A DNA stretch of 64,000 nt from Fistularia commersonii (GCA_037954325.1 JBBMNZ010000014.1:13304956-13368955); one strand, 5' to 3'. Counted from the stretch's first letter, positions 51,037 to 57,870 are shown. Program-made: numbers and translations. Notes: generated by a model not told the origin, from the letters alone.

Positions 51037-52967
51037 CATGCGTGCGTGCGTGCGTGCGAGCGCGCGCACCTAAATGTGTCAATATGCATATGCTGTAACT
51101 GAAAGGCAAGAATCAGGTCTCTGCGAATCAAAGCCAAAATGAACCTTTAATTTGGCACTCAATTAAATTTGGTGTCAAATGCTCTTTCCAGATTAATGTG
51201 TTGGCATATTGAGAGGTCCATTTGTGTATGTGCACAAATTGTCTCTTCTGTCATCATGTTTACTATGTGCCTAAATGCATGAGTGTGTGCATTTGTGTAT
51301 GTGTATTATTATTATTTGTGTATTATGCTCCTCTGTACCTGTGTGGGCATCCATAACTTGCTTGTCTTTGCTTCAATCAGTCAGACTCCATTACAAAGGA
51401 GCACCCAGGCTGCAAGCCTGTCATAGTTAACAATCACACTGATAGACAGACAAAGACCAATTATAACACAACCCACATATCAAATTAAGTATGGCTAATT
51501 GAATCTCTCAAAGTACACTTTTCTGTTGTATTTGATCAGAATGATCCTGCCCACTCAATTAAAGGTGATTTAGCTCTAACTGCACGATATGCAGTGAAGC
51601 ACACACCTTACGTTGTTAATAAGGTTGTAGTGGTTGTGGGTGAGACTGGGGAAATATGCAGCCTCTTTATTCTGTGACTAAATTTAACACTTTATTTCCT
51701 TAATGTACTTGTCTAACTATTTCAGATCTCACAATACTGAAGGTGTATGCCCTGGACTGCAAACCCAGATTCTGTCCTGTTACAAGGAGAACCAAGAGCA
51801 GACTCTAAGGTGTGCTGACCTAGCAAAGCAATACATGAGGTGTATTGATGCAGCAAGGAAGGTATGTGCTCTCTTAATTCTGCAATGGCCTAGAAAAAAT
51901 CTATATTATGAATGGAAATAATTGTTGAGCACTCAAAAGAAGCTCTTTTGACTGCTTGTACTGGTCAAACATGTGGGGTCTTGCTAGATGTTTGTGCTTG
52001 AGCAATACAATAATACTACCAGTCGCTTTGATTTTGGGTTTACTCTGGTTAATTTTTGACAGTGTTTCTTTTTAGTTTTTCATTAGTTCTTGTTTGTTCC
52101 CTGACTTTTCAAAGCCACACAACTTCTGAGAAAAAATGGGCAGGTTGGTAGCAGTTATGCAGGTTTTGTTCTATTTATTCATCTTTTTTTTTTCCTCATT
52201 TTGGAAATTCAAATTGTTGAACTTCAATGGGGCACATAACATGTTGCTCAGATGCATTGCCGATGAAAAAGATCAGTGAAAAAATCTTCATTCCTCTGCT
52301 CCTCATAAAAATATCATTGGAGGAGAATGAAAAGCCCTAATACCTCCCCACCCTCCAACAGAGTGATGCTTTCTATACAGCTTTGCAAGGCGAGGTGGGT
52401 CAGAGCAAAAAAGTCATAGAGCTGTGAGGCAGAAGACTTCTCTGGGAGACGCAGTGAGACACAATTTTTCAGACACAATACTTAAACACATGACTACTGT
52501 TTGGTGTATAGAGTGGATATACAGTATATCATCACTCACCTGTTGGGCAGAAGACTCCAGTTTGGAAATTTTTAAGATAGTAGCCAGGACTAGTATAGAG
52601 TGCGTACCTAAAATTAAAAACATTTCTTCAGCATATTGGGTCAGTAGATTTAATCATCACTATCATAGTGTTACATGAATTAACATGCACAAAGAAAACT
52701 TAACAGTAGGAAAGTGAAAGAAATTCTTAAACAGTTTTACTATTGATAATCTCTGGCGCCCCTCACCTTTTGTTAGCAACTTTAATGGCTTAACCATCAG
52801 TTTCCCTCCTTTGTGATGAAATGTAGTTAACCTTGACTAAGTACCATCATCATCTGATTTGTTTTGTTCTAAAGATGATATTGATCTCATTCAAGTTTAT
52901 TTTTTGACTGTAATAGGAAGAGAAATATGAAAAGGCAGTAAATCGTGACCTTGTGATGAAGGTGTGA
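1469..52967 (+). CDS. chchd6: chchd6-like gene, MICOS subunit MIC25/MIC19 family (exons 2-9, 5' partial)
   Basis: This is the gene as a whole; its exons are listed separately. MIC25 (CHCHD6) and its paralogue MIC19 (CHCHD3) are peripheral inner-membrane proteins of the mitochondrial intermembrane space. They bind MIC60 in the MICOS complex and help keep crista junctions. The eight exons seen total 665 nt (220 codons plus stop). In order they encode the LSENV-RMK-like segment, a Pro/Gln-rich linker, a charged coiled coil with DAFYKDQLAQLEK, the QFNKAATK segment, and a twin CX9C CHCH domain. Human MIC25 has about 235 residues, so with a short first exon the length fits. The Pro-rich linker and short coiled coil favour chchd6 over chchd3, from memory of the families and without an alignment. 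Exon 1, with the start codon and any N-myristoylation site, is not visible, so the promoter is outside the window. Introns make up about 98.7 percent of the span. Confidence 0.9.
2486..2594 (+). CDS. chchd6: chchd6 exon 3 (Pro/Gln-rich linker)
   Basis: The acceptor AG is at 2484-2485, with a modest pyrimidine tract (ctctttcatctgg). Joined to the final G of exon 2, the frame reads GASPNPASSPRHQLNPQQPP, followed by a Lys/Gln stretch and KEEHRR. This corresponds to the variable Pro/Ser-rich linker of CHCHD6 just before the charged helix. The donor is GTTGGT at 2595, leaving phase 2 (AG). Exon 4 starts with G and restores an Arg codon. The low-complexity linker is weak homology evidence; phase agreement on both sides is the main support. 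Confidence 0.78.
3383..3485 (+). CDS. chchd6: chchd6 exon 4 (start of charged coiled coil)
   Basis: The acceptor is cccttgcag, ending at 3382. The first G completes AG from exon 3 as Arg, then the frame reads FERHHNTEKEDSSREEMIKA and ends in EVEKTKQL. It aligns with the KRYEQEH...KREREAATKHSK helix of CHCHD6. A short (AC)n run lies inside the coding sequence and encodes MTHTHQ. The exon ends in phase 0 at CTG. The donor GTACAC at 3486 leads at once into a (CA)n microsatellite. A reading that continues through the donor gives only Thr-His repeats and is not coding. Confidence 0.85.
3488..3592. repeat. (AC)n microsatellite abutting the exon 4 donor
   Basis: About 41 uninterrupted AC units (3488-3570), then an interrupted continuation. 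It begins at position +3 of the exon 4 splice donor, so the donor shares its bases with the repeat. Confidence 0.98.
5655..7814 (-). pseudogene. Penelope-like retroelement (reverse transcriptase plus GIY-YIG), degenerate
   Basis: Read on the reverse strand from 7814. An N-terminal block contains TARRLEDNRYYLRFNLCC. Next come LPADKGR followed by KKDYKAKM (near 6990-7030) and the signature KIHKEGAPLRPTVSSINSVT (near 6740-6800). A WFRYVDGKWVKIKK segment (about 6510-6550) is where the catalytic YVDD would be. YIGETKLPLHKRMAQHRR (about 6290-6350) is the GIY-YIG endonuclease core, and KPSLNRGG is near 6175. These are diagnostic of animal Penelope elements. Frames shift repeatedly, and sequence between the palm and the endonuclease appears deleted. 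The second catalytic Asp reads Gly, so the copy is dead. It is unrelated to host function. Confidence 0.85.
5690..5930 (+). repeat. Penelope terminal repeat, copy A
   Basis: Contains landmarks GACCTATGGGGAG, TTTTTGGGCGGGTCT, GGCTTGTTATGTA and CATTGGAACAAAAG. The same landmarks recur in inverted orientation at 8912-9130. It lies at the endonuclease (3') end of the reverse-strand Penelope copy. Confidence 0.75.
7812..8908 (+). pseudogene. L2-like LINE, endonuclease half only
   Basis: Begins near CAAGATGGC. The + strand encodes MGNMRSLANKSDKLADLVD and LCSTETWLQVDIPDSAIDLP. After a stop it continues with RRGGGLAIFVNGKWCNPGHN, YYLPREFSHSTLVLVYIPPS, LISRDFNHAPLTP and NKTLDLLYANVRDA. After another stop comes a degenerate GDSDHN. 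This is the APE-type endonuclease of a LINE family common in fish. The family usually reads SGDFNH and SDHN; here the Gly of GDFNH is Arg. There is no reverse transcriptase: the copy ends where the inverted Penelope terminal repeat begins. In-frame stops are at about 8343, 8748 and 8828. Confidence 0.82.
8910..9135 (-). repeat. Penelope terminal repeat, copy B (inverted relative to copy A)
   Basis: The reverse complement carries the same landmarks in the same order as 5690-5930: GACCTATGGGGAG, TGTTTTTGGGCGGGTCT, GGTGGCTTGTTATGTAAG and CATTGGAACAAAAGG. The two copies therefore face each other across the Penelope and LINE bodies. A perfect hairpin follows at 9142-9173. Confidence 0.75.
9142..9173. 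repeat. Perfect 14-bp hairpin with GAAA loop
   Basis: Arm TTTATATGGTTGGT (9142-9155), loop GAAA (9156-9159), and a perfectly complementary arm (9160-9173). It sits just outside the inverted Penelope terminal repeat. Confidence 0.9.
11807..11868. repeat. 31-bp tandem duplication
   Basis: Two adjacent 31-bp units (11807-11837 and 11838-11868), each starting AACCAAGCATTT, differ by a single base (A versus G at unit position 13). Confidence 0.9.
15011..15086. repeat. (CA)n microsatellite
   Basis: About 38 uninterrupted AC units inside intron 4. Confidence 0.98.
15402..15460. repeat. Interrupted (CA)n microsatellite
   Basis: AC units broken by CCCAC and CATA variants. Confidence 0.95.
16855..16985 (+). 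mobile_element. Teleost SINE 3' part
   Basis: Contains GATTGACTGGCGACCAGTCC, then AGGGTGTATCCCTGCC, ATGACAGCTGGGATAGG, CCCCCGTGACCCTGATTACA and a GATGGA tail. This is the body and tail of a very common fish tRNA-headed SINE; the tRNA head is missing. Related copies lie at 17.43, 23.75, 32.5, 39.45 and 40.32 kb. Confidence 0.8.
17432..17550 (+). mobile_element. Teleost SINE 3' part
   Basis: Same body and order as the copy at 16.86 kb: GGTGACCAGTCCAGG, then AAAGTTGGGATAGGCTCCAG, then GACCCTATGAACAGGATAAG. It is headless and more diverged. Confidence 0.75.
23745..23932 (-). mobile_element. Teleost tRNA-headed SINE, head and middle, reverse strand
   Basis: Read from 23932 on the reverse strand: GGGCAGCACAGTGGTTAAGG (tRNA-like A-box region), TTGGTTCAATTCCCACAGGG (B-box-like), GGCTTTTCTGTGTTGAG, then a region matching the CTCCCACAGTC segment. 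The GACCAGTCC body is absent. Confidence 0.78.
24291..24314 (+). CDS. chchd6: chchd6 exon 5, 24-nt microexon
   Basis: A long pyrimidine-rich stretch from about 24205 leads to tctag at 24286-24290. Exactly 24 nt follow, then a strong donor GTAAGC at 24315. The 24 nt are phase 0 on both sides and encode SADELEMM. They fit between EVEKTKQL of exon 4 and VQQLQKKDSQLKALDAFYK of exon 6. They resemble the Ser-Glu-Glu-Glu-rich stretch that precedes the RQLEEKD segment of CHCHD3. Adding or skipping the exon keeps the frame. An internal tctgcag at 24291-24297 could be a decoy acceptor, but it would break the frame. Confidence is limited because so short an exon carries little similarity information. 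Confidence 0.65.
24390..24463. repeat. (TG)n microsatellite downstream of the microexon
   Basis: TG repeat with small interruptions, beginning 75 nt after the exon 5 donor at 24315. Confidence 0.97.
24930..25350 (+). pseudogene. LINE endonuclease remnant (RTE-like fish family)
   Basis: Broken + strand frames resemble the endonuclease of the family seen on the reverse strand at 59.4-60.2 kb. ELVDM-like and CVQE-like segments (LCPGSPTGVE, one frame off) appear near 24985-25050. GHDGAGNRVDEEVMGRQYPG at about 25228-25287 matches GHVGEGNRGDEEVMGR of the intact family. There are many indels and no usable ORF. Confidence 0.55.
27832..27938. mobile_element. Tc1-like or MITE terminal fragment
   Basis: The right end reads CAAAACTTTTGGCCATGACT and then GTA. 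Its reverse complement is a terminal sequence I know from fish DNA transposons. GTTTTGAGAATGACACAA at the left is the matching inverted copy, cut short at its outer edge. The region between is too short to encode anything. Confidence 0.5.
28501..28559. repeat. (TG)n microsatellite abutting the exon 6 acceptor
   Basis: Eight TG units, one TA interruption, then about 20 uninterrupted units, ending nine bases before exon 6. It occupies the place of the polypyrimidine tract. Confidence 0.98.
28569..28652 (+). CDS. chchd6: chchd6 exon 6 (coiled coil, DAFYKDQLAQLEK)
   Basis: The acceptor tcctgcag ends at 28568. The 84-nt, phase-0 exon encodes VQQLQKKDSQLKALDAFYKD followed by QLAQLEKM. The xDxFYKEQLxxLE segment is the most recognisable part of the MIC19/MIC25 coiled coil. 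The donor is GTACTT at 28653. A (TG)n run at 28501-28559 lies directly upstream, so the usual polypyrimidine tract is nearly absent. Confidence 0.93.
29945..30300 (+). mobile_element. Two adjacent short retroelement pieces (AATCAGAATC repeat plus tRNA-derived SINE)
   Basis: The first part carries AATCAGAATCAGAATGTCTT, a common fish retroelement 3' motif that also occurs at 48.1 kb. The second part (about 30085-30300) reads GGCAACATAGCGCAAGAGGT, GGTTTGATTCCTAGCTCC (B-box-like), TTGAGCAAGACACTGAACCC, CATGGTTCATCCATGATGG and GGGATTAATAAAAG. The same order of blocks is found at 56.02-56.24 kb, which defines a tRNA-derived SINE family. Confidence 0.72.
31651..31728. repeat. (CA)n microsatellite
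   Basis: Interrupted (CA)n in intron 6, followed about 200 nt later by a GAGA-rich stretch (31906-31950) and a short (GT)n. Confidence 0.97.
32515..32730 (+). mobile_element. Teleost tRNA-headed SINE, internally deleted
   Basis: Head AGTGGCACAGCAGTAAGCGC, B-box-like CATGGTTTGAGTCCCATAGG, GGCCTTTCTGTATGGAGCTT, then a direct jump to TCCAGGGTATACCTCGCC, ATGACAGCTGGGACAGGCTA and a GATGGATG tail. The middle of the element (CTCCCACAGTCCAAA to TGGCGACC) is missing. Confidence 0.85.
33476..33557. repeat. Imperfect hairpin
   Basis: ACACTGATCATTG...GCACACCA (33477-33498) is mirrored by TGGTATGTGCAATGATCAGT (33536-33555), with a loop of about 37 nt. A second small palindrome (ATGGCACATATATGCCAT) lies just upstream near 33448-33465. 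Confidence 0.7.
36241..36350. repeat. (CTTAT)n array
   Basis: Twenty-two pentamer units with two variants (CTAAT at unit 3 and CTTTT at about unit 8). It directly follows TTCGGGATAAATAAAGCTGT, a retroelement 3' end, so the array looks like an expanded tail. Confidence 0.95.
36441..37029. mobile_element. hAT-type DNA transposon, 589 bp, non-autonomous
   Basis: The ends are perfect 16-bp terminal inverted repeats: CAGGGGTTGGGAACCT at 36441-36456 and its complement at 37014-37029. Flanks are TTCTATAT (36433-36440) and TTCTATGT (37030-37037), an 8-bp target duplication with one mismatch, as expected for hAT elements. The reverse strand keeps the start of a transposase: MAKRKKDDDYRAFQAAWTEE followed by VCVICYDKIASMKRSNIKRH (about 36589-36726). 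This is a BED-type zinc finger start with its Cys pair and His. The rest of the transposase is deleted. Confidence 0.92.
38185..38395 (+). mobile_element. Dispersed fish repeat remnant
   Basis: Contains AAAGCATTTTACACTA, TTCATCCATTCACACACACT, AGAGCTGTCATGCAAGGTGC and GGGTTTCAGTG. That block order belongs to a common teleost retroelement tail (GCGCTTTACACT ... CATGCAAGGTGC ... GGTTCAGTGTC). It is diverged and its class is uncertain. Confidence 0.5.
39445..39815 (+). mobile_element. Teleost tRNA-headed SINE, near full length
   Basis: All blocks are present in order: GGCATGGTGGTTCAGTGGTG head, CTCACAGCAAGAAGGTTCTT, GGGGCCTTTCTGTGTGGAGT, a degenerate CAGTTTTCTTGTACGATCCA, AATTTGAGACCCTAAATTGC, TGGCAACTGGTCCAAG, ATGACAGCAGGGATAGGCTC and an ATGAATTAATGAATTAAT tail. 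Confidence 0.88.
40225..40316 (+). mobile_element. Retroelement 3' end with (ATT)n tail
   Basis: TTTCCCCATGGGGATTAATA followed by AAGCT and an (ATT/GTT)n tail. The same terminal block is at 30.27 and 56.22 kb. It directly adjoins the reverse-strand SINE at 40.32 kb. Confidence 0.6.
40317..40640 (-). mobile_element. Teleost tRNA-headed SINE, near full length, reverse strand, 80 nt before exon 7
   Basis: Read from 40640 on the reverse strand: head GAGCGGCACGGTGGTTAGCT, CCTTGGTTTGACTCCCACAG, CCTTTGTAGAGTTTTTATTT, CCTCTGGGTTCTCCTGTTTC, ACAGTCCAAAAACATGCAGA, a degenerate TGATCAACTGGCAACCGGTC, and AATGACAGCTGGGACAGGCT. It lies antisense to chchd6. Confidence 0.88.
40720..40790 (+). CDS. chchd6: chchd6 exon 7 (link between coiled coil and CHCH domain)
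   Basis: The acceptor ttgtgcag ends at 40719 and a strong donor GTAAGA starts at 40791. The 71 nt encode NLERYVQSKKQFNKAATKTE and then ASV plus AG (phase 2). This aligns with the CHCHD6 segment of pattern N-E-x-Y...QFH-AA-K-E just before the CHCH domain. The phase-2 AG joins the A that opens exon 8 to give Arg. Confidence 0.92.
45024..45053. repeat. (TA)n microsatellite
   Basis: About 15 TA units. Confidence 0.95.
47386..47420. repeat. (GAT)n microsatellite
   Basis: About 11 GAT units. The + frame through it is an Asp run and not a supported gene. Confidence 0.95.
48106..48290 (+). mobile_element. AATCAGAATC-type retroelement fragment
   Basis: CAGAATCAGAATCTCTTTAA, ATACAGGAATTTG and an otherwise unplaced body, similar in its first 60 bases to 29945-30005. 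Class unresolved. Confidence 0.5.
50963..51067. repeat. (TG)n to (TGCG)n compound microsatellite
   Basis: About 34 TG units, then TGCGTGCATGCG, then several TGCG units ending in AGCGCGCGCAC. Strict alternation of purine and pyrimidine continues over about 100 bp. Confidence 0.97.
51726..51861 (+). CDS. chchd6: chchd6 exon 8 (twin CX9C CHCH domain)
   Basis: The acceptor tatttcag ends at 51725 and the donor GTATGT starts at 51862. The exon is 136 nt, entered in phase 2 and left in phase 0. It encodes the whole CHCH domain: VCPGLQTQILSC in helix 1 and RCADLAKQYMRC in helix 2. Each pair of Cys is separated by nine residues, the twin CX9C pattern that is oxidised by the MIA40/ALR import pathway in the intermembrane space. 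CYKENQEQTLRC links the helices. All four Cys are present, so the domain looks functional. Confidence 0.96.
52917..52967 (+). CDS. chchd6: chchd6 probable terminal exon 9 (C-terminal tail and stop)
   Basis: Exon 8 leaves phase 0 and still needs a stop. The first plausible acceptor downstream is ttttttgactgtaatag, ending at 52916. From there the phase-0 frame reads EEKYEKAVNRDLVMKV and then TGA at 52965-52967. An AATAAA follows at 53115, so exon, short 3' UTR and polyadenylation signal fit together. The tail is longer than that of human CHCHD6, which stops a few residues after the last Cys, and I do not recognise it. If this acceptor is not used, the alternative is read-through of the exon 8 donor, adding VCALLILQWPRKNLYYEWK and a stop at about 51919. 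Confidence 0.5.
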   Translation, partial: EEKYEKAVNRDLVMKV

Positions 52968-52977
52968 GATGTCCTGA

Positions 52978-52981
52978 AACA

Positions 52982-53019
<38 letters not shown>

Positions 53020-53044
53020 CACACGCACGCATACACACACACAT
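52978..53044 (+). repeat. (CA)n microsatellite in predicted chchd6 3' UTR
   Basis: Interrupted (AC)n with a few ACGC units, starting 11 nt after the predicted stop. If the terminal exon is right, this repeat is in the mature mRNA. Confidence 0.85.
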
Positions 53045-53114
53045 TGTATATAAAATCTGTAGTCCAAAGGCCATTAACTTAGCACACAAGGGTTCACTCT
53101 GTCCACTGCTGAAA

Positions 53115-53120
53115 AATAAA
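53115..53120 (+). promoter_or_regulatory. Probable polyadenylation signal AATAAA of chchd6
   Basis: A canonical AATAAA lies 148 nt after the predicted stop codon, followed by a T-rich stretch (tcttttgtttttttctctt) at about 53134-53152 that could be the downstream element. AATAAA is common by chance in DNA this AT-rich; the position is the main support. Confidence 0.5.
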
Positions 53121-55230
53121 ATACATTGTCTATCTTTTGTTTTTTTCTCTTAATGATTTTACCTATAATCAGTGACTTCTGAGATCTGTGTCATTATTAG
53201 TGTCTCAACTCCCTCCGTACAGAGCTAAGAAACAACACTAAAGCAAATCTTGGATAATTTTGAATGTTTGTGGTTTTCCTCCTGAAGCCAAATTAGATGA
53301 AACTGTTCAAACTAAAATGATACAATTTTACATCATAAAAGGGATTTGAGACTTAACAATCCAACTAAGACGGGAATATGTTATTATTTTCAGAGCAGTG
53401 CTGTGTGATGTAAATGAAGGCAATTCCTTTTTCATTCGCATCTTCTCAACATTATTGTGGAGGAGTTAAGTACAAAAAAGCCAGTTGATGGGATTTTGAC
53501 TGCTGTCACTGGGTTTTATGCAGAGAAAATTCTTGTCATTAGAAACTACTTTTTCAGTGAGTGTCTGATGTAATGGTATGAAATCCAAGTTCCCCAGAAC
53601 TACCTAGCTTGGTCTGCTACCTTTACTGAAAAAGCCCCCTTTTGGAAACCTAATTCTGTTCTCCTTTCACACCTGTTGTGTTAAGGTAGCTAGTGAGTTA
53701 TTTTTCCCCTCTTGTTTTTGGATGATTGAAAATTATTAGTTACAGTAATGCTTTAATTAAATGTTTTTATATTTGGTACTTTAAGAGTAGGTGACCAATG
53801 GGAATAGATTAAATCAAGTTTTAGTGAATCTTACTGCAGGGAGTCATGAGAAAAAAATAACAGATATTGGGGCTTGTTGACTGTTGTCTTTTCTTTCCAC
53901 TTTTGTCTTTATGAGTCAACTGAGGTTGAAAACTGAGTGATCTTGTCTCTTTCTTTTTCGCATTTACCTTTATATTTCCCCCCAGTTACTTATTCATGCA
54001 CTCTGTAAAAATCTGTCCTTTGTACTCTGGTTTTCAGCATTTCCCATTACTCATTTGGACCTACTGTTGTATTATTCAAAAGCAGAGACATGGTCCTCAA
54101 GTATATGCATCACTGCATCAGCTTTAAGGTACAACTTCACAAAGAAACTTTGAGAGAATGTGTGAGAAGCATCAGTTAAAGAACTGAATAATGGAAAGTT
54201 ACAGTTTCAAAGTTTAGAGGGGGCCTTTAAAGGTGAAGCTGCTTAACCTGTAGCTGAGCAGCTAAATGCCTGGCTTCTTTTTGCGGTGCCTTCCCTGGCA
54301 TACATTAATACAGCATGAGGCAATCAGTTTGCTGACAAATACAGTAACTGTCATGCTTCAACTCTCTAGTGTAGGTTGATGCCATTTCCTTCGCAAAATT
54401 ATATTATGTGTATATTATGTCCATGTGCAGACATGCATTATTGCCTGACAAGAACCTTGTATTAGATATTTAAGGAGTCTATCGCTTTTTGTGGAATTAT
54501 TTGGTGGTAATAATGACTTTTCCAGAGTTTATGTAATTGTAAACAAAATCATAAGGACAATAACACTGGCAATAACTTGTAAGATTTCAGCAAAGTTGGA
54601 CTAAAAATTAGATTGACATTACATGAAAATCAACATAAAAATGAACATATATGTTCAAAACAAAAAGTAATGGAAATTCATCATAAAAATTAAATGTAAA
54701 AGAACCTGTACAAGATTAAATGCCAATTAATGTGAAAAATCCACAGTTAACTAATGACTAGGACTAAATAAAACAACCAATTGTCCATATAATTGAAAGA
54801 ATAATAAATACAATTAAAAAAGGTTGCCTTAAATTGAGCCATGTGCTCAGGTACTGTTCTGTTAAATTGTGTTTATTATTTGCCATGTAGGACAAAATTG
54901 ACTTTCTATTTTTAAGTGGATTTATTTAAAAGTGGCTTATGATATGTATTTTTGTGTCCTCATTTCCCAGCAGTAATCTCTACTTTCATTAGTAGCTGCT
55001 TTTTTGTTTTTTACTGGAACATGCAGAAAGAAAGCACTCCTACACCCATAAGACTTTTTTGTATTCTTATATTTCTATAGTGAAAAAGCTTGGTGCCCCT
55101 ATAAGGATGTGGGTACGGGGTGTCTGAAAGTTTCTTGTGCGCATTAGCTGATGTGAGATAACGAGGAGTGAAGTGAAGACTCTTTGAAGACTGTCTTAAA
55201 AAGAGAACAGCAGATCATACATAAAATGTA

Positions 55231-55295
55231 ACGTGTGTGTTTGTGTATGTGCGCGTGAGTGTGTGTGTGGGTGTGTGTGTTTGTGTGTGTGTGAA
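55231..55295. repeat. Interrupted (TG)n
   Basis: TG-rich stretch with GCGCG, GGG and TTT interruptions. Confidence 0.9.
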
Positions 55296-56021
55296 TAGCT
55301 TGCTATATCGCAGTCTGCTTTAACCTACACATCAAGGTCTTTCTGCTTGATAAGCCCCCAAGGCATCTCCCTGGCTTTCACCCCATCAATTTGAAAGTTT
55401 ATAAAGTTCTTCCTCCATTTTGTGCTTTTTAAAAGCTGCCACAGTTAGTGACAGCATGGTGGTAGCATGGGTTTCTACTGCTCGTTCGAGTCACTCTGTG
55501 GCCAAATTCCCGGTTTACTGAGTTACCTAATATTATTTGAAGTATAACATCTGAAATTTGACATGCTTATTTAAGGACTTAAGATTATGTTATCCCTTAA
55601 AACCCATCAATCAATTGTCCACTGGCAGCATGTTTGGATTCATAAGGTTTTCATTTCTTTTTCTAAGCCTGAACGGTATCTAAGAGTTACTAAACTAAAC
55701 TGCTTAGCACTCATAATATCCATATTGGATACAGTGCTTGCTGATACTGTTGATTCATAGCTTGTTATAGAAAGCTAGGAACAAGTCACAACAATTAGCA
55801 GTTAAGATTTAGTTGTAATTATGTAATGTAAGTTAGAATGTAATTATGTAATCATGTAAATTACATTTTATGGAAAAAAAAAGTTATAGGTCATTCTGCA
55901 TGACACTAACTAACTAGTAGCATGGATGGAGATAACAGAGTGATGGTTTTGTGCCTTAATGCAGTTGACTAAATACTCAGAGACACTGTGATGTTAGAGT
56001 TTCTCATCCATTTCTCATTCG

Positions 56022-56240
56022 GGGACGTCGTGGGGCAGGAGGTAGAGTAATGGTCTTTGGAACTGAACATTCTTGGTCTGATTTCCGGCTCCTCCTAGTG
56101 TGTCGAAGTGCTGATGAGCAAGACACTGAACTACTAACTGCTCCCCTGGTGCTGGTCAACGACAGGCTACCCCTCATGGTTCATCCGTAATGGGTTAATT
56201 GCCGAAAACAAATTTCCCCACAGGGATTAATAAACAAAGG
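56022..56240 (+). mobile_element. tRNA-derived SINE, same family as 30.09 kb
   Basis: GGGCAGGAGGTAGAGTAATG (A-box-like), GGTCTGATTTCCGGCTCC (B-box-like), ATGAGCAAGACACTGAACTA, TAACTGCTCCCCTGG, CATGGTTCATCCGTAATGGG and TTTCCCCACAGGGATTAATA. It has the same block order as the 30.09 kb copy and is less truncated at the tail. Confidence 0.8.
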
Positions 56241-56479
56241 ATAATTTATTATTACTAATTATTTGTCTTTTGAGGTAGCTTGACAGCAAGGAAGAGATTG
56301 AAAGTCTAATTTTGGGCTTGTTTGTGCCATTTTTTCACCTGTTTGGGCATATACATGTAACCTGATTTTTTAGTTGTTCATCAGTCTGTGTTTTTTAGTT
56401 GCAGTGTTGTTTGACATGAGTGATTAATTGAATTGTTTGGCCCCGGCACACTTGGCAGCACTAGTTAACTGGAAACACA

Positions 56480-57870
56480 GCACTCTCCAAAACACCACCC
56501 CCGTCTTTTCAGCATGGAGTGCAAATGGTGCTTCTTGACAGCATGTGACAGGTTAAGGAATCAAGGAATGAAGGAATGAACAAAGCGATGGTAGCTCTCT
56601 TTGAAATTGAAGTTCTTGTCCACTAGCTGATTGCTGATGGCATGGTCATCAACGATACATTCATATAGGCGTTTCCCCATCACTATACTCTGTACATCTG
56701 CCCTGAAACTCAGGGCAGATGAAGTGTTTTGAGTGTGGTGGGGATGTGGCCCGCAAATGAATGGCTTGTCCACATAGGAAACTGGAATTAGAGGGGGATC
56801 TGCTCACTGATGGCGGAACAGTGGTAGCATAGGTTGCCAACCCGGCTGGGGGAACTACTCTTGCCACGCCAATGAATATGCTGCCACCAAGCCAAATGCT
56901 GCTGAGCCCACCAGTGCCACATATCCAGTGAAACTAAGTCCTGGGCCTAAAAATAAGGTGTAAAGTGAGGAGTTACTGAAACCCCCCTTTTCATCGTAGA
57001 GCAGGATGTATCTTCCTTGAAAGCAGCAGAAGCGGGAAAAATTCGAAAGTGTTTCAAGATTTACGAATGATATAACTACTGTGGATAAGTTTGGGTTGGA
57101 AAACCAGATAAGCGAAGGATATAAGATGGGGTATGGCTCTGAGGTCAGATACTATTTTGTTTTGTGGAAGCAATAAGGACATGAAAGATCTTTACTCCTT
57201 AAAGGGCATTAAGGACTTTTAGACCTCCGATAAGAAGTTGAAGTTATTGATTACTTTTGTGTCAGAATATTTGAATTTATCAATGTCCCGAGCAAACTGG
57301 CAAATCCCAACCCTTTTGATAGAATGAAGCAATACCATTTAAAAACACATTACAGTTTCAAGGAAGTCAATGACAGGCAAAACTGCAAGGCAAGTTATTG
57401 AAAATCTTGAAAATTGAATCAAAAGTAGTGAGGAAGGACTGGGTGGAGAGCCAGATGTTGTCCAGAGTCCTTGCTGAAAGACACCAAACTTGAACTTGGC
57501 TCATTTCTCCAGGAGACGACAAAGGGAGCTCTGGTCAGGTCCCATTTTCTCCAAGGATATGGATGTCCCAAGTTCCTTTTATTTCAACCTCGAGAAATCT
57601 ACCGCTTAGCGAATGCTAATACTTAGTTCTGAGTTACCTGGAGGCAGAGTCGGTTTCTACACTGACCTGTTTGGGGCAGTAGACTGTGATGTGGGAGCTA
57701 CACAGATCTACTGAGGGACCTACTGACTCAGCCAGAAAGAGGGAACTGCTCTGGACAAGGAACTGACTTTTTAGGAACTTACCACTCACCAAATAGCTGC
57801 ATTTGTTGACTTTTTAAACTGACAACCTGGGGGACTTTATTTCAGCTTGGGCATCACGTAGTATTTTGTG
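56480..57870 (+). pseudogene. Degenerate Tx1/L1-like LINE (ORF1 zinc knuckle and ORF2 fragments)
   Basis: At 56719-56778 the + strand reads MKCFECGGDVARK, a stop, then MACPHR. This is the zinc knuckle of a fish L1/Tx1 ORF1 with its His replaced by Arg. Further down are ELGSFLQETTKGALVRSHFL (about 57495-57554), LLFQPREIYRLANANT (about 57577-57624) and, after a frame change, a segment resembling the region upstream of the reverse-transcriptase core (LLRDLLTQPERGNCSG, about 57705-57752). It has many stops and indels. The endonuclease and the reverse-transcriptase core are gone. Family assignment is from memory of motif order. Confidence 0.6.

Larger units (their letters stand above)
40791..51725. 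other. Intron 7 of chchd6 (about 10.9 kb)
   Basis: Mostly unique AT-rich sequence. Simple repeats lie at 44168-44185 (A-rich), 45024-45053 (TA), 47386-47420 (GAT) and 50963-51067 (TG/TGCG). A retroelement 3' motif is at 48.1 kb. No exon or long element is recognised between 41.0 and 44.9 kb or between 48.3 and 50.9 kb. Confidence 0.7.

Noticed and set aside
51862..51921. Read-through of exon 8 as the true C-terminus
   Set aside because: GTATGT at 51862 is a good donor and a phase-0 exon with stop and AATAAA lies 1.05 kb downstream. Read-through gives a hydrophobic tail unlike the family. Kept only as an alternative.
55440..55520. SINE head-like sequence (ACAGCATGGTGGTAGCATGG, then CTCGTTCGAGTC)
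   Set aside because: It resembles a tRNA-like head, but no body blocks follow, so it cannot be told from chance.
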